The position numbers were made by a program, and so were the translations under genes. A model generated the notes under the pieces. The model was not told where the DNA came from and searched no databases. It worked only from the letters and a program-made list of their open reading frames with translations. From contig JAJGOT010000037.1 in the NCBI GenBank assembly GCA_022457155.1, positions 1,358,501 to 1,422,500 of the forward strand: DNA of 64,000 bases, in the 5' to 3' direction. The DNA comes from Cladopsammia gracilis. Taxonomy: Eukaryota; Cnidaria; Anthozoa; Scleractinia; Dendrophylliidae. Positions 43,693 through 53,647 of this stretch are shown one piece after another; position 1 is the first letter of the stretch, and each line of letters begins with the position of its first letter.

Positions 43693-45364
43693 TTTGCATA
43701 TGATCGTACGATCATAAAATGTTCACGCAGCGATCGTAGCAATTCATTAATGTTTTTATTAACTAGATCTATCAGTCTTGGGGTAACCAGTAATTACATG
43801 TATCGATACCAAAATACACGATTTTGTTGGCACTTAATACCAAAATTCCACTAGCATTTTAGTTTCCATTATAGTTAACAAGGAGGCCGATGGGCTTCGA
43901 AACTGGCTCGTTTGGTCTCAGTTTCCACCTGGTTATCATTTTACAGTTTTATATTAGCATTCTACAATATACAATCTAGAATCTATTAATATGCACAGTC
44001 CAGACCACATTTTCATTTTCATTCCACAGCCCGCTTCAAGCACTCCTGAGGGATGGACTATTTTATTGTTAAGGGCGGGGGAGGGGGGCAGGGGGCGGGT
44101 GGGGAGTTGGGCAATTACCAAAAAAAAAATTCCTGCACAGCAAAAGTAAAGAAAAAAAAAGTAATGCACAGCAAGCCAACGGAAAAAGGGTATGGAACAA
44201 TCCCGAAAAAAAATTCTTGTACAACATCAAGACGGAAAAAAAAATTCATTATCAGAAAAATTGCCCAAAATTGTTAAAATCCTTGAAACCACCTACTACA
44301 AGGAATCAGGATTGTTTAAACACAGGCATTTTGGAGAATCGGTGATGGGGTTTCGAATAAATTAACAATATCAACATGATCGATCAAATAGCGTGACAAA
44401 AATACGCCGGAGATGTGTGGAATTTCAACGTGACTCCACGGAGTAATGCTTGAGAATTGTTTACTCAGCAGTTCTGTGACCTGCCGAGACGTGTTTGTTC
44501 AATGATTTATTCGATCTAAACTCGACTGTTTGACAATTGATTTGGTTAGAAAAGTTCAACCCGCTTTCCTTTTACCAGAAATAGAACACATCCTGAAATC
44601 ACAGCGATTTAATGTTTAACAATTCCGTCGAAATTAGAACGGTAAATATTTCAATTGTAAATTGTCGTTTACATGACATCACTGATTCTGAAAACCGGAA
44701 GTAAACTAGGTACGGTGTTGGCCGCAGCAAAAGCGATTCCCGGGGCAGGTGACCCGACAGGCCGAAAAAAAAAAAGAGGATATTTTAAGAACTGACTCGT
44801 CGAAGCGACGAGCCAGTTAACTATTTTTCATTGATGCAAACCGCACGGGGAAAAATAGACGTCAGACAAATATAATTGTTCATATATGTGGTGGAAAATA
44901 TTGCGCACAGCGCCAAATGAAAAACAAACAGAACTTTGATCTCAGAAACAACATTATTTAGTGTAGCCGTCTGAGCGCCACATGTCGCAAGCGAAACAGC
45001 TGCAAGCGAGACGAATTTTTAGTACGGTATGTTAGCACAGGCTGTAAAAAATGTTTTAGTGAACGAAAATAAGTCAATTGGAACAAGAACATCAAAGAAA
45101 TACACCTTATTCGCTGTTTTGGCATACAATACGCACTAATATAAAGGTAATATAATGCAGGTGCGTTCGAAAAGGTTTAATTAAGATTTTAAAATGCAAA
45201 TATTATAAAAAGTGTTTTTAGACATCATACCGAGACTAATAGAATCCTTTATATAAAAAATGTCGTAAGAGCTTCATATATTATTTATTACTGTCAGATA
45301 AAAGTAGCTGTAAAACTATATTTGAGAATCCTCTTCTTGATAACATTTGAATTTAACAGCAAGT
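43693..45364. other. intergenic; upstream of the GPCR
   Basis: A purine-rich stretch at 44,070-44,270 repeats CCTGCACAGC-AAA and A-runs. No gene; no promoter element I can defend. Confidence 0.45.
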
Positions 45365-46300
45365 ATGGACGACACAAGAACTTGTGAAAATGAGTTTACA
45401 GAGTTCAACATGACCGGAAAGATTGTTTTATCGACTTGGTATGGAATCGCAGGTTTTGTGGCCATAATTGGAAACGCAGTTGTATTGTGGTTGATATTCA
45501 TAAATGTGTCACTTAGATCAATTTCTAACCTGTTCGTGACTTCACTGGCGGTAGCAGACTTCTTAGTAGGACTTGTTATAGCTCCAGTGTGGATTGTTTT
45601 GAGGTGTTTGTACACGGATAATATACAAACCTATGGTGAAACTATTGACTATCTCTGGATTCACACAACCGTTGCTACTACATTTAACTTATGTTGTGTT
45701 ACTCTGGATAGAAATATTGCCATCTTTTATCCCCTTCGCTACCAAGGCATTCTTACTGAAAGGAGATGTTATGCAGCAATAGCTACGGTTTGGTTTATGT
45801 CGTTGGTTCTCCCTTGCTCGAGGTTCTTGGTTAAGGAAAGTTCCGCCATATCGGCCCTATGGATGTCATTTACAGTCATCACTGCTTTGATACCCATGAT
45901 CGCCATTGTAATAAGTTCTGTTCGGATTATGAAAGCCGTGGCACAACAGTCCAAGAGAATCATGCCTGCCAACAATTTGGAGAACCAAGACGCAAGAGAT
46001 AAAAAGAACTACAAGGCTGCCAAGACCGTTAGCATAGTTGTAGGACTGTTTGTGGTTTGTTGGCTGCCAAGTCTTATCACCTCTTTCTTAAACTTCTTTA
46101 CTCAGTCTGATCACTGCAACCAGCTTTATTATTACAACATTGTGTGGCCATTGGTGGAAGTGGTTGCGTTTACCTCCTCAGGCATTAACCCATGGGTGTA
46201 CTGCTTGCGAAATGGTGAATTCTATCAAGCTTTAACTCGCAGTCTTCGATTGAATCGGAACAGGGTTATTGATTTGGAACAGAATCAATTTTCAGTTTAA
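45365..46300 (+). CDS. class A (rhodopsin-family) G-protein-coupled receptor, single exon
   Basis: 311 residues from the first good ATG (45,365), intact, no introns. Seven hydrophobic segments: helix 1 with IIGNAVVLWL, helix 2 with SLAVADFLVGL, helix 3 ending CVTLDRNIAIFYPLRY (DRN instead of DRY), a long loop with QSKRIMPANN, helix 6 FVVCWLPSLI, and helix 7 SGINPWVYCLRN (NPxxY). An NMT glycosylation sequon lies in the N-terminus. Position 3.32 is Trp, not Asp, so amine binding is unlikely; the usual cysteine at 3.25 is absent by my count. Orphan receptor; adenosine- or melanocortin-like subgroups are possible but unproven. Confidence 0.9.
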   Translation: MDDTRTCENEFTEFNMTGKIVLSTWYGIAGFVAIIGNAVVLWLIFINVSLRSISNLFVTSLAVADFLVGLVIAPVWIVLRCLYTDNIQTYGETIDYLWIHTTVATTFNLCCVTLDRNIAIFYPLRYQGILTERRCYAAIATVWFMSLVLPCSRFLVKESSAISALWMSFTVITALIPMIAIVISSVRIMKAVAQQSKRIMPANNLENQDARDKKNYKAAKTVSIVVGLFVVCWLPSLITSFLNFFTQSDHCNQLYYYNIVWPLVEVVAFTSSGINPWVYCLRNGEFYQALTRSLRLNRNRVIDLEQNQFSV

Positions 46301-48785
46301 AACATAATCAGCTAAGAAACTGAGAAAAGTTGTTGATTTTCATTGTAGTGTGTTCACTAAGATACACTGACAACAGGGGCGGAGTAACACTGGGGCCCTG
46401 GGGCAAATCTATATGTGGGGCTCCACATGTCTGAAGGGGTGAAATTATCAGCTCCCATCCCCCCACCCCATCCCACCGATTTCGATAGCCATTGAACTCT
46501 CGTTTACGAGAAGATACCACCGATGTGTAGGTGCCGCGAAAAACAGGAAAGTAGATTGATCGAATTCGATGGACAGATCCGTGGGACAGCAATCAACAGT
46601 GCTAGCACACTGACCGACCAAGCTCAGACAGCGTGCGCTTTCAGAAAGTTCTCTTCGTGACGTAACCCCCTCGGGCTACAAACAAAAGCAAGCAAAGGGG
46701 AAAATATTGAACAACTTCCTACTGCATTTGCGCTAACGTTGGCACTGAAACGTATGTATATTTATTGACTTGCATGGTCGCCTCCGAGAGCCTCAACGTA
46801 TTTTATAAGATACCGAAAAACTGTCATGAGAATGTAAATGAAAACTATCTTTCTTGCGAGTTACGTATGATTTTCGCTCCCCACTCCATGACAGACTCTT
46901 TTCTCGTGATATGGCTAGGTGATCGATATTATTCAAATAAGAAACGGTATAATTGTCATACGTTCTGTAGCTGTTTTGAAGTAATTAAGCATTTTAATGT
47001 AGGCATGTTTCTTTCTTCTTTGTATAATGTCAGGAGCGCGGGTCATTATTTGTAGTTCAAATGGTGGGTTCATTTGCAGCATAGGTGATTACTGTGAAAC
47101 TACTCATCAATTAACTACTCAAAAACACCTGTGTAAAGCGCCTATTAGTTTTGAGCTTCAAAACAAATTCAACATCGAAGAAATATCATGATAGAAAAGG
47201 CTCGAGCCAAACGTCAACTGAAAATGATTTAGCCGAGTTCATGAAAATTTTAGCGTAAGTTTTCTAATGCGGTCAAACATCCACAATCGTAACACTTCAT
47301 TTTGCTACGAACTGGACATCCCTGAATTGGACAAAGATCATTCGCTTATAGGCCGACGGAAAAGGACTTAAGAGCGACGGTCAGGAAAAATCGAGCAATT
47401 TCCAATTTTTCTGGCGAAACTTGGGAAATCGATTTTTTTCATCTTTTGTCCATAATTAACCTTTAGGTGGGTAAGTAACGTGGTGTAGTTTATATTTGCT
47501 AGCAATGCGTATGTTTTGAGAAAATTGGGAAAATCGATCCAAGCCGCGTAAACTGAAAAATAATATTGAATTTTAAAACCGTAAAATCATCACTTTTTAA
47601 TGTGTCCGCGTTTGTGTAAGAAGAAGCGCAGGTAAATCGGGATACTTTATATCGAAAGACAATCTTTCTCTGATGTAATATACGGTGAATTTGTTGTTCC
47701 AGTGATATCTGGCAAATTCAAAAAATTTAAAATTAACGGCATGTTTTTGCAGCTAGCGAATTCTGTAATATACTGCCAAAGGTCAAACACACATTTAAGT
47801 ATGTGGTATAACTCGAAATTTTCTAAAACTTGGACTTTCATTACTTAAGTCCTTGTTGTAGTTCATACCTTAAAACCAAACTGGGTTCTTCATTGAGATT
47901 TTTACAAAATGTTGTTAAAGTTGACGAATTTCGACCGGAATGTTGTTTTAATGGCAGGATCAAGTTACTTTAAACGGCTGGCGAACAAACCAGCACGACA
48001 AGCAAACCGCCAATATTAAACAGCTTCAATGCTTTCTATAATGCTCCTGACCTGCTTTTTATGACGTTTTCTGCTATATTCTCCTTTTGGTTTTTCTCCA
48101 TAATTGACAGAAGAAGTAACAAGTTAAAGATTCACACTTATAGTTGTCTTGACATACGTTGCGTGACAGCGAATATGCAAATTATTACGCGCGAAAGGAG
48201 CCGGCGGGATGGGGTGTTAAGTGTGGAGGCGGGTGGTATGTGGTACTTTTGTTTCCACGACCCAAGAATCAATGAAAAAGTCGTGGCTTTATTTGGCAGA
48301 TACTGTAATCAAAAGTACTGATAACGGCTCCTGCTCCTCAATAAAACAAATACTCTAATATTCATAGTCGTTACAATACCCAAACAAATTCCATGCCCAT
48401 TCAACTTGATTATGTTGTTCTGAATGACTTGTGCAACGGAAGCAATGCGAACATATTCAAGTTTGCACGCAACTTGTGTTGCAATTTTATTGTGAGACAA
48501 ATTGCAAGAAACACTGCCAAGTGCAACATCCCGCATGAGGTTGAGGCTTATAAGGGACTGATAAAATTTCCTCAAATTCGAGCTCAAGCACCCTCCACTG
48601 AGACAATGAGCGGATGAGTGAGAATTGATCATTAGGTGTCAAGTTCAATTTATTCATTTTGCTGAGATAAAATAGAGGTCTTCATTGGCTTGACGTTTTA
48701 AGATTTTTATCCCCTAAGCTTCTGTTCTAATTTTGGCAAATCCTGTTTCATATACACCGTATGGTATCTCTCTTGTTCCACAGAC
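46301..48785. other. intergenic, or introns of the minus-strand gene at 49,066
   Basis: Short open frames only. AAGGACTTAAG at 47,366 and CTTAAGTCCTT at 47,845 may bound a MITE. Further exons of the minus-strand gene whose first exon is at 49,066-49,480 would be expected here, but I could not identify them. Confidence 0.4.
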
Positions 48786-48917
48786 CAGGGGCCAGTTGCA
48801 TAAAATTTAACGCCAGACGTAACTGAATGTCGGGCGTTCAGCCCAGTCAAAGTTACTATTTTAGCGTCAGACGTTAGCATTTACGTCCGAAGTTAAGTTT
48901 TATGCACTTGGCCCCAG
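48786..48917. mobile_element. MITE
   Basis: GGGGCCAGTTGCATAAAATT on the left and the inverse of GGGGCCAAGTGCATAAAACT on the right; inner parts GACGTAACTGAATGTCG less regular. Confidence 0.75.
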
Positions 48918-49065
48918 AGTAGTCTAGTCCCTCATTTCTCTCACAGATATTCAAGTAAGTGATAACGTGTGCGCGCACGAAAATCTCCTGGGAATCTCGC
49001 GCGCGCTCGCGTGGTTTATCGGTCGATTATCCCCAAGATGTATCCACATGTATGTATACACATAC

Positions 49066-49480
49066 CTGAACCAACTGGAATAAACATTTCCAGTTTCTCC
49101 CATATCAAATGGCTGGCACTTTTGTTAAGTCCTCTTTCTGCCTTTGCGGTTTTTGGGGCTTGTTCGTCATGTTTTAATATTGGCGGAGGAACTTGGCACT
49201 TATTCGATCTTCGACGCCAGCCAATACCGAGAGAGGAGCGGTGTCGAGGACAAATCGTTAATTCCGATAGGATTAACTCTGTAGAGAACGATATAACCAC
49301 TCTTCCCAGAATAAGTTCAATTTCTGTTTCTACGTCGGTTATTGACATGGAAGACTTGTGACCTGCAATGTCTCTTTTGCAGTTCAGAAATGGAATAACC
49401 TCAGTTGATCTGCTTCTATCTCTAGAGTCATAGGAGCAAGAGTCTCCGACTAAAGAACTAAACGAGCACTTAACTTCCAT
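49066..49480 (-). CDS. first exon of an uncharacterised gene, CPRHR/RGLNKS family
   Basis: Minus-strand ATG at 49,480 gives about 138 residues and then a good donor (TTCAG, GTATGT) at 49,066/49,065. The block ICPRHRSSLGIGWRRRSNKC, followed by VPPPILKHDE, KAERGLNKSASHLIW and FIPVGSG, resembles a repeated cnidarian protein type of unknown function that I know from its CPxHR and RGLNK phrases; this is recall, not a search. The protein continues into exons at lower coordinates that I cannot place. Upstream lies the palindromic element at 49,527. Confidence 0.5.
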
Positions 49481-49526
49481 GACGACACAAAAATAGCAAA
49501 GCAAATTCACTCCAGTTTACTTTCCA

Positions 49527-50500
49527 GCTTCGCCACAGGCGGACCACCCGATGTTTGTGTGTGTTGCGTGATATCGTTCAATGGCGGTTACAAAAGAAAT
49601 ATGGGTTAACATAAATAACTTGGCCGCGATTTGCTCTGAATACTAAGTTTATCCTATATGTTCAATAAAAGTTTAGATGAAATGTTAAATGAGTCTTGTG
49701 TGTTATTTTTTGCCCGTTCTGAGCCGTTTAAGGTGTCATTTCGCGAGATAATTTATCGAACCCCAAGAGTAAGAAGAGAAAGAGAGACAAGGCAGGCAAC
49801 AAACCAGACGGCGACCGCGACCTTGTCCACTTCAAGCGCGATCTGACGTTAAACCAGCACATTTCTCATCTCGAAAACGCCGGCATCCGATTGAGCACAA
49901 ATTTCTTCGTACTTGTGCCGAGCTTGAGCTTCATCCTTCCAGAATTTTTCGAGAAAAGCGATCCTGAAGTCCGAAAAACTGCTTTCTCAATATGATCGGT
50001 GCCAGATTCACGACCAAAGGAATCTGAAGAATGCGAGTCCATTCGAATCTACCAATCAACGTAACGCAACGCGTCGCTGCCGTTGGCGGTTCAAAAGCCC
50101 ATTGGTAGATTCGAATGGACTCGCATTCTTCAGATTCCTTTGGTCGTGAATCTGGCACCGATCATATTGAGAAAGCAGTTTTTCGGACTTCAGGATCGCT
50201 TTTCTCGAAAAATTCTGGAAGGATGAAGCTCAAGCTCGGCACAAGTACGAAGAAATTTGTGCTCAATCGGATGCCGGCGTTTTCGAGGTGAGAAATGTGC
50301 TGGTTTAGCGTCAGATCGCGCTTGAAGTGGACAAGGTCGCGGTCGCCGGCTGGTTTGTTGCCTGCCTTGTCTCTCTTTCTCTTCTTACTCTTGGGGTTCG
50401 ATAAATTATCTCGCGAAATGACACCTTAAACGGCTTAGAACGGGCAAAAAATAACACACAAGACACATTTAACATTTCATCTTAACTTTTATAGGATAAA
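49527..50500. mobile_element. giant palindrome, arms about 400 bp
   Basis: Left arm about 49,660-50,060 and right arm about 50,100-50,500 are inverted copies (TTCGAATCTACCAAT near the centre; AACGCCGGCATCCGATTGAG further out). The short centre contains GTAACGCAACGCGTCGC. The outer sequence TCGTTCAATGGCGGTTAC matches the right part of the element at 4,614-5,374. The frame at 49,658-49,846 is not conserved enough to call a gene. Confidence 0.85.
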
Positions 50501-50501
50501 C

Positions 50502-51270
50502 TTTTTTTTTTTGGTTTAATACTCGTTTATTTCAACACATACATTACTAACTTACAATGCATGTTACATTCCATTACTTACGATTAATTACTATACCATA
50601 CTTACAATATAATACAATGCATCAACTTACTAACAATACTTCACGTTACAACAAGTTGCTACATTACTTACATTTTGTATACTTGATTAATGAGTTATGT
50701 CTTTAGGGAAATACTGCTAGGGCTAAACTTTCTTCCGTATTAAGCTAATAGAAAATAGAAACGAGGCCTAGGAGACAAGTTGGCAATCAGAGAAAAAAAC
50801 TTACAAAGTTCGTGAAATTCTGAAAGTTTAGGTCCTTGCCCTGTGTTCTACAGATCCAAATAAAATAACGCGCAATCAAAAAATAGACATCCAGTTGGTT
50901 TTTCTTAAAAACTTTAGTATTTAAGCCTAATATTATGGTTGAAGTAAAGTTAATCGTCTCTATGTCTGCGATGCCTTTGTCAGTGGTGAGCCATTGCTTA
51001 AAACTTTGCCAAAAATTGCAAGACCAGAAAAGGTGGATTAGGCTCTCCACCTCACTTCTACAGAAAGTACACATGTCATTCTCTTTTATTCCTATTTTCT
51101 TCAAGAAATCATTTGTTGCCAGTCTTCTATGAAGCAGTTTGAATTGAAAAGTACTTAGTTTAGTTATTTTGGTACAGTTGAAAGACAGTTGGTATACTGA
51201 CTTCCAATCAATTGTTTCCATATTTTCTACCTCGCAATCCGCACACCATTTGTTTTGACTACGGTAAGGG
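50502..51270 (-). mobile_element. 5'-truncated LINE (non-LTR retrotransposon)
   Basis: The minus strand ends in an A-tail (T-run at 50,502-50,511). The frame ending at 50,787 encodes the C-terminal region of a LINE reverse transcriptase: FQFKLLHRRLATNDFLKKIG, then CTFCRSEVESLIHLFWSC, the cysteine-histidine zf-RVT segment. Reverse transcriptase core and endonuclease are absent. It replaces the outer end of the right palindrome arm, so it inserted later. Confidence 0.8.
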
Positions 51271-51271
51271 A

Positions 51272-51481
51272 GTAGTATAGGGGGTTGGTGATTCGGGACC
51301 GCCTCCAAACGCCCGCAAAACCACTTATTTTTGGAACTCCCGAACACCTTAGTTGCCGTGCCCCCAGGGCTCATTGTATTCACCCTGGGGGCACGGCAAC
51401 TAAGGTGTTCGGGAGTTCCAAAAATAAGTGGTTTTGCGGGCGTTTGGAGGCGGTCCCGAATACACCAACCCCCTATACTAC
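51272..51481. repeat. 98-bp inverted repeat with 13-base spacer
   Basis: Left arm 51,272-51,369, right arm 51,383-51,481. They differ by a single one-base indel. It separates the LINE from the polymerase gene. Not identified as the Polinton terminal repeat because the second copy is beside it rather than at the far end. Confidence 0.9.
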
Positions 51482-51598
51482 ACAGGGCTTGTGAATGCTG
51501 ACCCGGCACGAGACCATCCCCAACCACAGCTTGTGGATGCTGGCCCCGATACGAGACCACTAATTGAAGAAACCCCACCCCCGCATATACCAACCCAC

Positions 51599-53647
51599 AT
51601 GGCAATGGCACAGAGGTCCGATGCGAGACCAGCAATTGGAGAAAAGGAAATCCCTGTATATAACATGGAGGCTCAACGTCTTGACTTCAACCCAAGGAAC
51701 CACGATTACTTCGGTAATTGGCTGCATGGTTATAAGATGAATGTCCCTGATGATTACCAAATCAAGGACCTGAATTCATTCTTCATAACTAATAAGGCAG
51801 TCATTCTCCAGAGAATTGCACGCGAAGTCACAGAGCTTGGCGGGGTGAAGGTCACTTTGTCATTCGATGTTCACTTTTCAATGGCAGGTGATAACAATCG
51901 AGAAATGAATCACTTCTTTTGGAACGTTAAACCACTGATTGTGACACATATCTATAAGCTGCGAGAGGAAGGCTTCTTAGAAGACATTGTGAATGGCTTT
52001 AAGGAAGAGATTGCTAGATGGCAGCAATTAGGTTCTGGTTGGGTGGTTGATAAAATCAAAACTGTTTACCTTGAATTCGGGGTGTACAAGCCTATACGAG
52101 GCGGTACATTTATCCCAACACCATCAAAACTCAGGTCGAAGCAGGCAATCATCAATGTAAAGAACAGAGACAATCAGTGTCTACGTTGGGCACTGCGATC
52201 GGCATTGTTCCCTGCCGAGGCGCATTCAGACAGACCAGGAAGTTATCCCATTGATGATGGCCTTGACTGCACTGGAGTTGATTTTCCAACGCCATTGAGT
52301 CAGATTTCTAAGGTTGAACGTCAAAACAACCTTGCAATCAACGTTTATGGCTGGAAAAACAACAAGGTGGTTGTAATCAGAGTCAGTGAGCAAGGGGATC
52401 CCAATCTGCGAAGGATTAATCTGATGTTGCTCACAGACATACACACTTCGCATTATTGTTACATCAAGAGCATGAGCAGACTTCTACACAGTGAGTTCAA
52501 TGTTGGGCGTCGCATGCATCACTGTGACAGGTGTCTCCAACCCTTCTCTTCAGAAAGGGTTCTCACCGACCATCTCTTCTATTGCAGGGGAGTAAAAGGC
52601 AGGCCGGCACGAGTTGAAATGCCCAAAGAAGGCGAAAACTTCCTCTACTTCAAGAACTTTCAGAACCAGATGAAGAAGCCTTGGGTTATTCATGCTGACT
52701 TTGAAAGCATTGTCGAAAAAGTCCATGGACGCATACCAGACCCCCAACAGAGCAGTACAACTACGACATCAATACATAAACCCTGCGGGTTCTGCATGTT
52801 AGCTGTTCGCTCTGATGGGGAGACAAAGGGCCCTTACCTATACAGAGGAGAGGACGCTGTGCCAGTCTTTCTTAACAGCCTTCAGCAGCTGGAAGCAGTG
52901 ATCAGAGACGAACTACAAGACAAGGCACCACTCTCAATGACGAGAAAGGAATGGATTGAATTCAACAGCGCAACTGACTGTCACATCTGTAACAAGTCTC
53001 TCACCAAGAGGAACCACAGGGATGCCACTGAAGTCTATGATCCAAATACCGGAGAATACGTGGGCTTTGTTCATCGTTTCACCAACAAATGTTACCAAAA
53101 GGCATTCAAAACTTACATCAAGGGCGAGGATGGTGAGTTAGAAGAGTTCCCATTTGTTGGGCCAAGAAACAAATGGAAGCCCATCACAGAAAATTTATTC
53201 GAGCAGGTCGACTGTCTTTTCTGCAGGGAGTCTCTAATCCAAGTCTCTGTTCGAGACGCAGTCAAAGATCATTGCCACATTACAGGTAAATATCGGGGTG
53301 CGGCTCACAGTTTTTGCAACATCAACTATTTCCGAACCAACCCGAAAACGGAAATAATCCCCGTAAACTTTCACAACTTGAAGGGTTATGATGCACACCA
53401 CATCATGAGTGGAATTGCAGGCATTCAATCTGATTTGACATGCATTCCCAACAACATGGAGAAATACATCTCTTTCTCCCTCGGCAAGCTAAGGTTCATT
53501 GACAGCTTGCAGTTCATGCAGTCAAGCCTCAGTGCCCTGGTTGAAGCAAACAAGCCAGAGTCCTTCACAATCACGGCAAGCTATGAGAAGAACCAAGCCA
53601 AACGCAACCTTCTACTGCAAAAGGGATTTACCCATACGAATACATAG
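51599..53647 (+). CDS. polB: Polinton DNA polymerase B, N-terminal part (to frameshift)
   Basis: The frame is open from 51,428 but the first ATG is at 51,599. Order: a region with IINVKNRDNQCLRWAL and later HYCYIKSMSRLL, whose Cys and His could be a cysteine-peptidase-like domain (uncertain); a zinc-finger-like CDRCLQPFSSERVLTDHLFYC (52,522-52,590; no longer motif given); exonuclease I HADFES (about 52,690); two cysteine pairs with KDHCHITGKYRGAAHSFCN (53,211-53,325), like the endonuclease VII fold; exonuclease II NLKGYDAHH (about 53,380). Protein-primed family B polymerases of Polintons have this order. The frame stops at 53,645 because of a one-base slip at an AAAAGGG tract near 53,620. Confidence 0.88.
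   Translation: MAMAQRSDARPAIGEKEIPVYNMEAQRLDFNPRNHDYFGNWLHGYKMNVPDDYQIKDLNSFFITNKAVILQRIAREVTELGGVKVTLSFDVHFSMAGDNNREMNHFFWNVKPLIVTHIYKLREEGFLEDIVNGFKEEIARWQQLGSGWVVDKIKTVYLEFGVYKPIRGGTFIPTPSKLRSKQAIINVKNRDNQCLRWALRSALFPAEAHSDRPGSYPIDDGLDCTGVDFPTPLSQISKVERQNNLAINVYGWKNNKVVVIRVSEQGDPNLRRINLMLLTDIHTSHYCYIKSMSRLLHSEFNVGRRMHHCDRCLQPFSSERVLTDHLFYCRGVKGRPARVEMPKEGENFLYFKNFQNQMKKPWVIHADFESIVEKVHGRIPDPQQSSTTTTSIHKPCGFCMLAVRSDGETKGPYLYRGEDAVPVFLNSLQQLEAVIRDELQDKAPLSMTRKEWIEFNSATDCHICNKSLTKRNHRDATEVYDPNTGEYVGFVHRFTNKCYQKAFKTYIKGEDGELEEFPFVGPRNKWKPITENLFEQVDCLFCRESLIQVSVRDAVKDHCHITGKYRGAAHSFCNINYFRTNPKTEIIPVNFHNLKGYDAHHIMSGIAGIQSDLTCIPNNMEKYISFSLGKLRFIDSLQFMQSSLSALVEANKPESFTITASYEKNQAKRNLLLQKGFTHTNT

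Noticed and set aside
49658..49846. Protein frame in the palindrome arm
   Set aside because: Lies in a foldback repeat and lacks a recognisable domain; the sister copies have broken frames.
51272..51481. Left terminal inverted repeat of the Polinton
   Set aside because: Both arms are adjacent; a terminal repeat would have its partner at the far right end, outside the window, and no 6-bp target duplication is visible.
51428..51598. N-terminal extension of polB from a GTG
   Set aside because: Eukaryotic translation should use the ATG at 51,599; the extension lies partly in the foldback.
50787..51635. 282-codon minus-strand gene read through from the LINE into the Polinton
   Set aside because: Only the part below 51,263 matches a LINE; the upper part is antisense to the foldback and polB.
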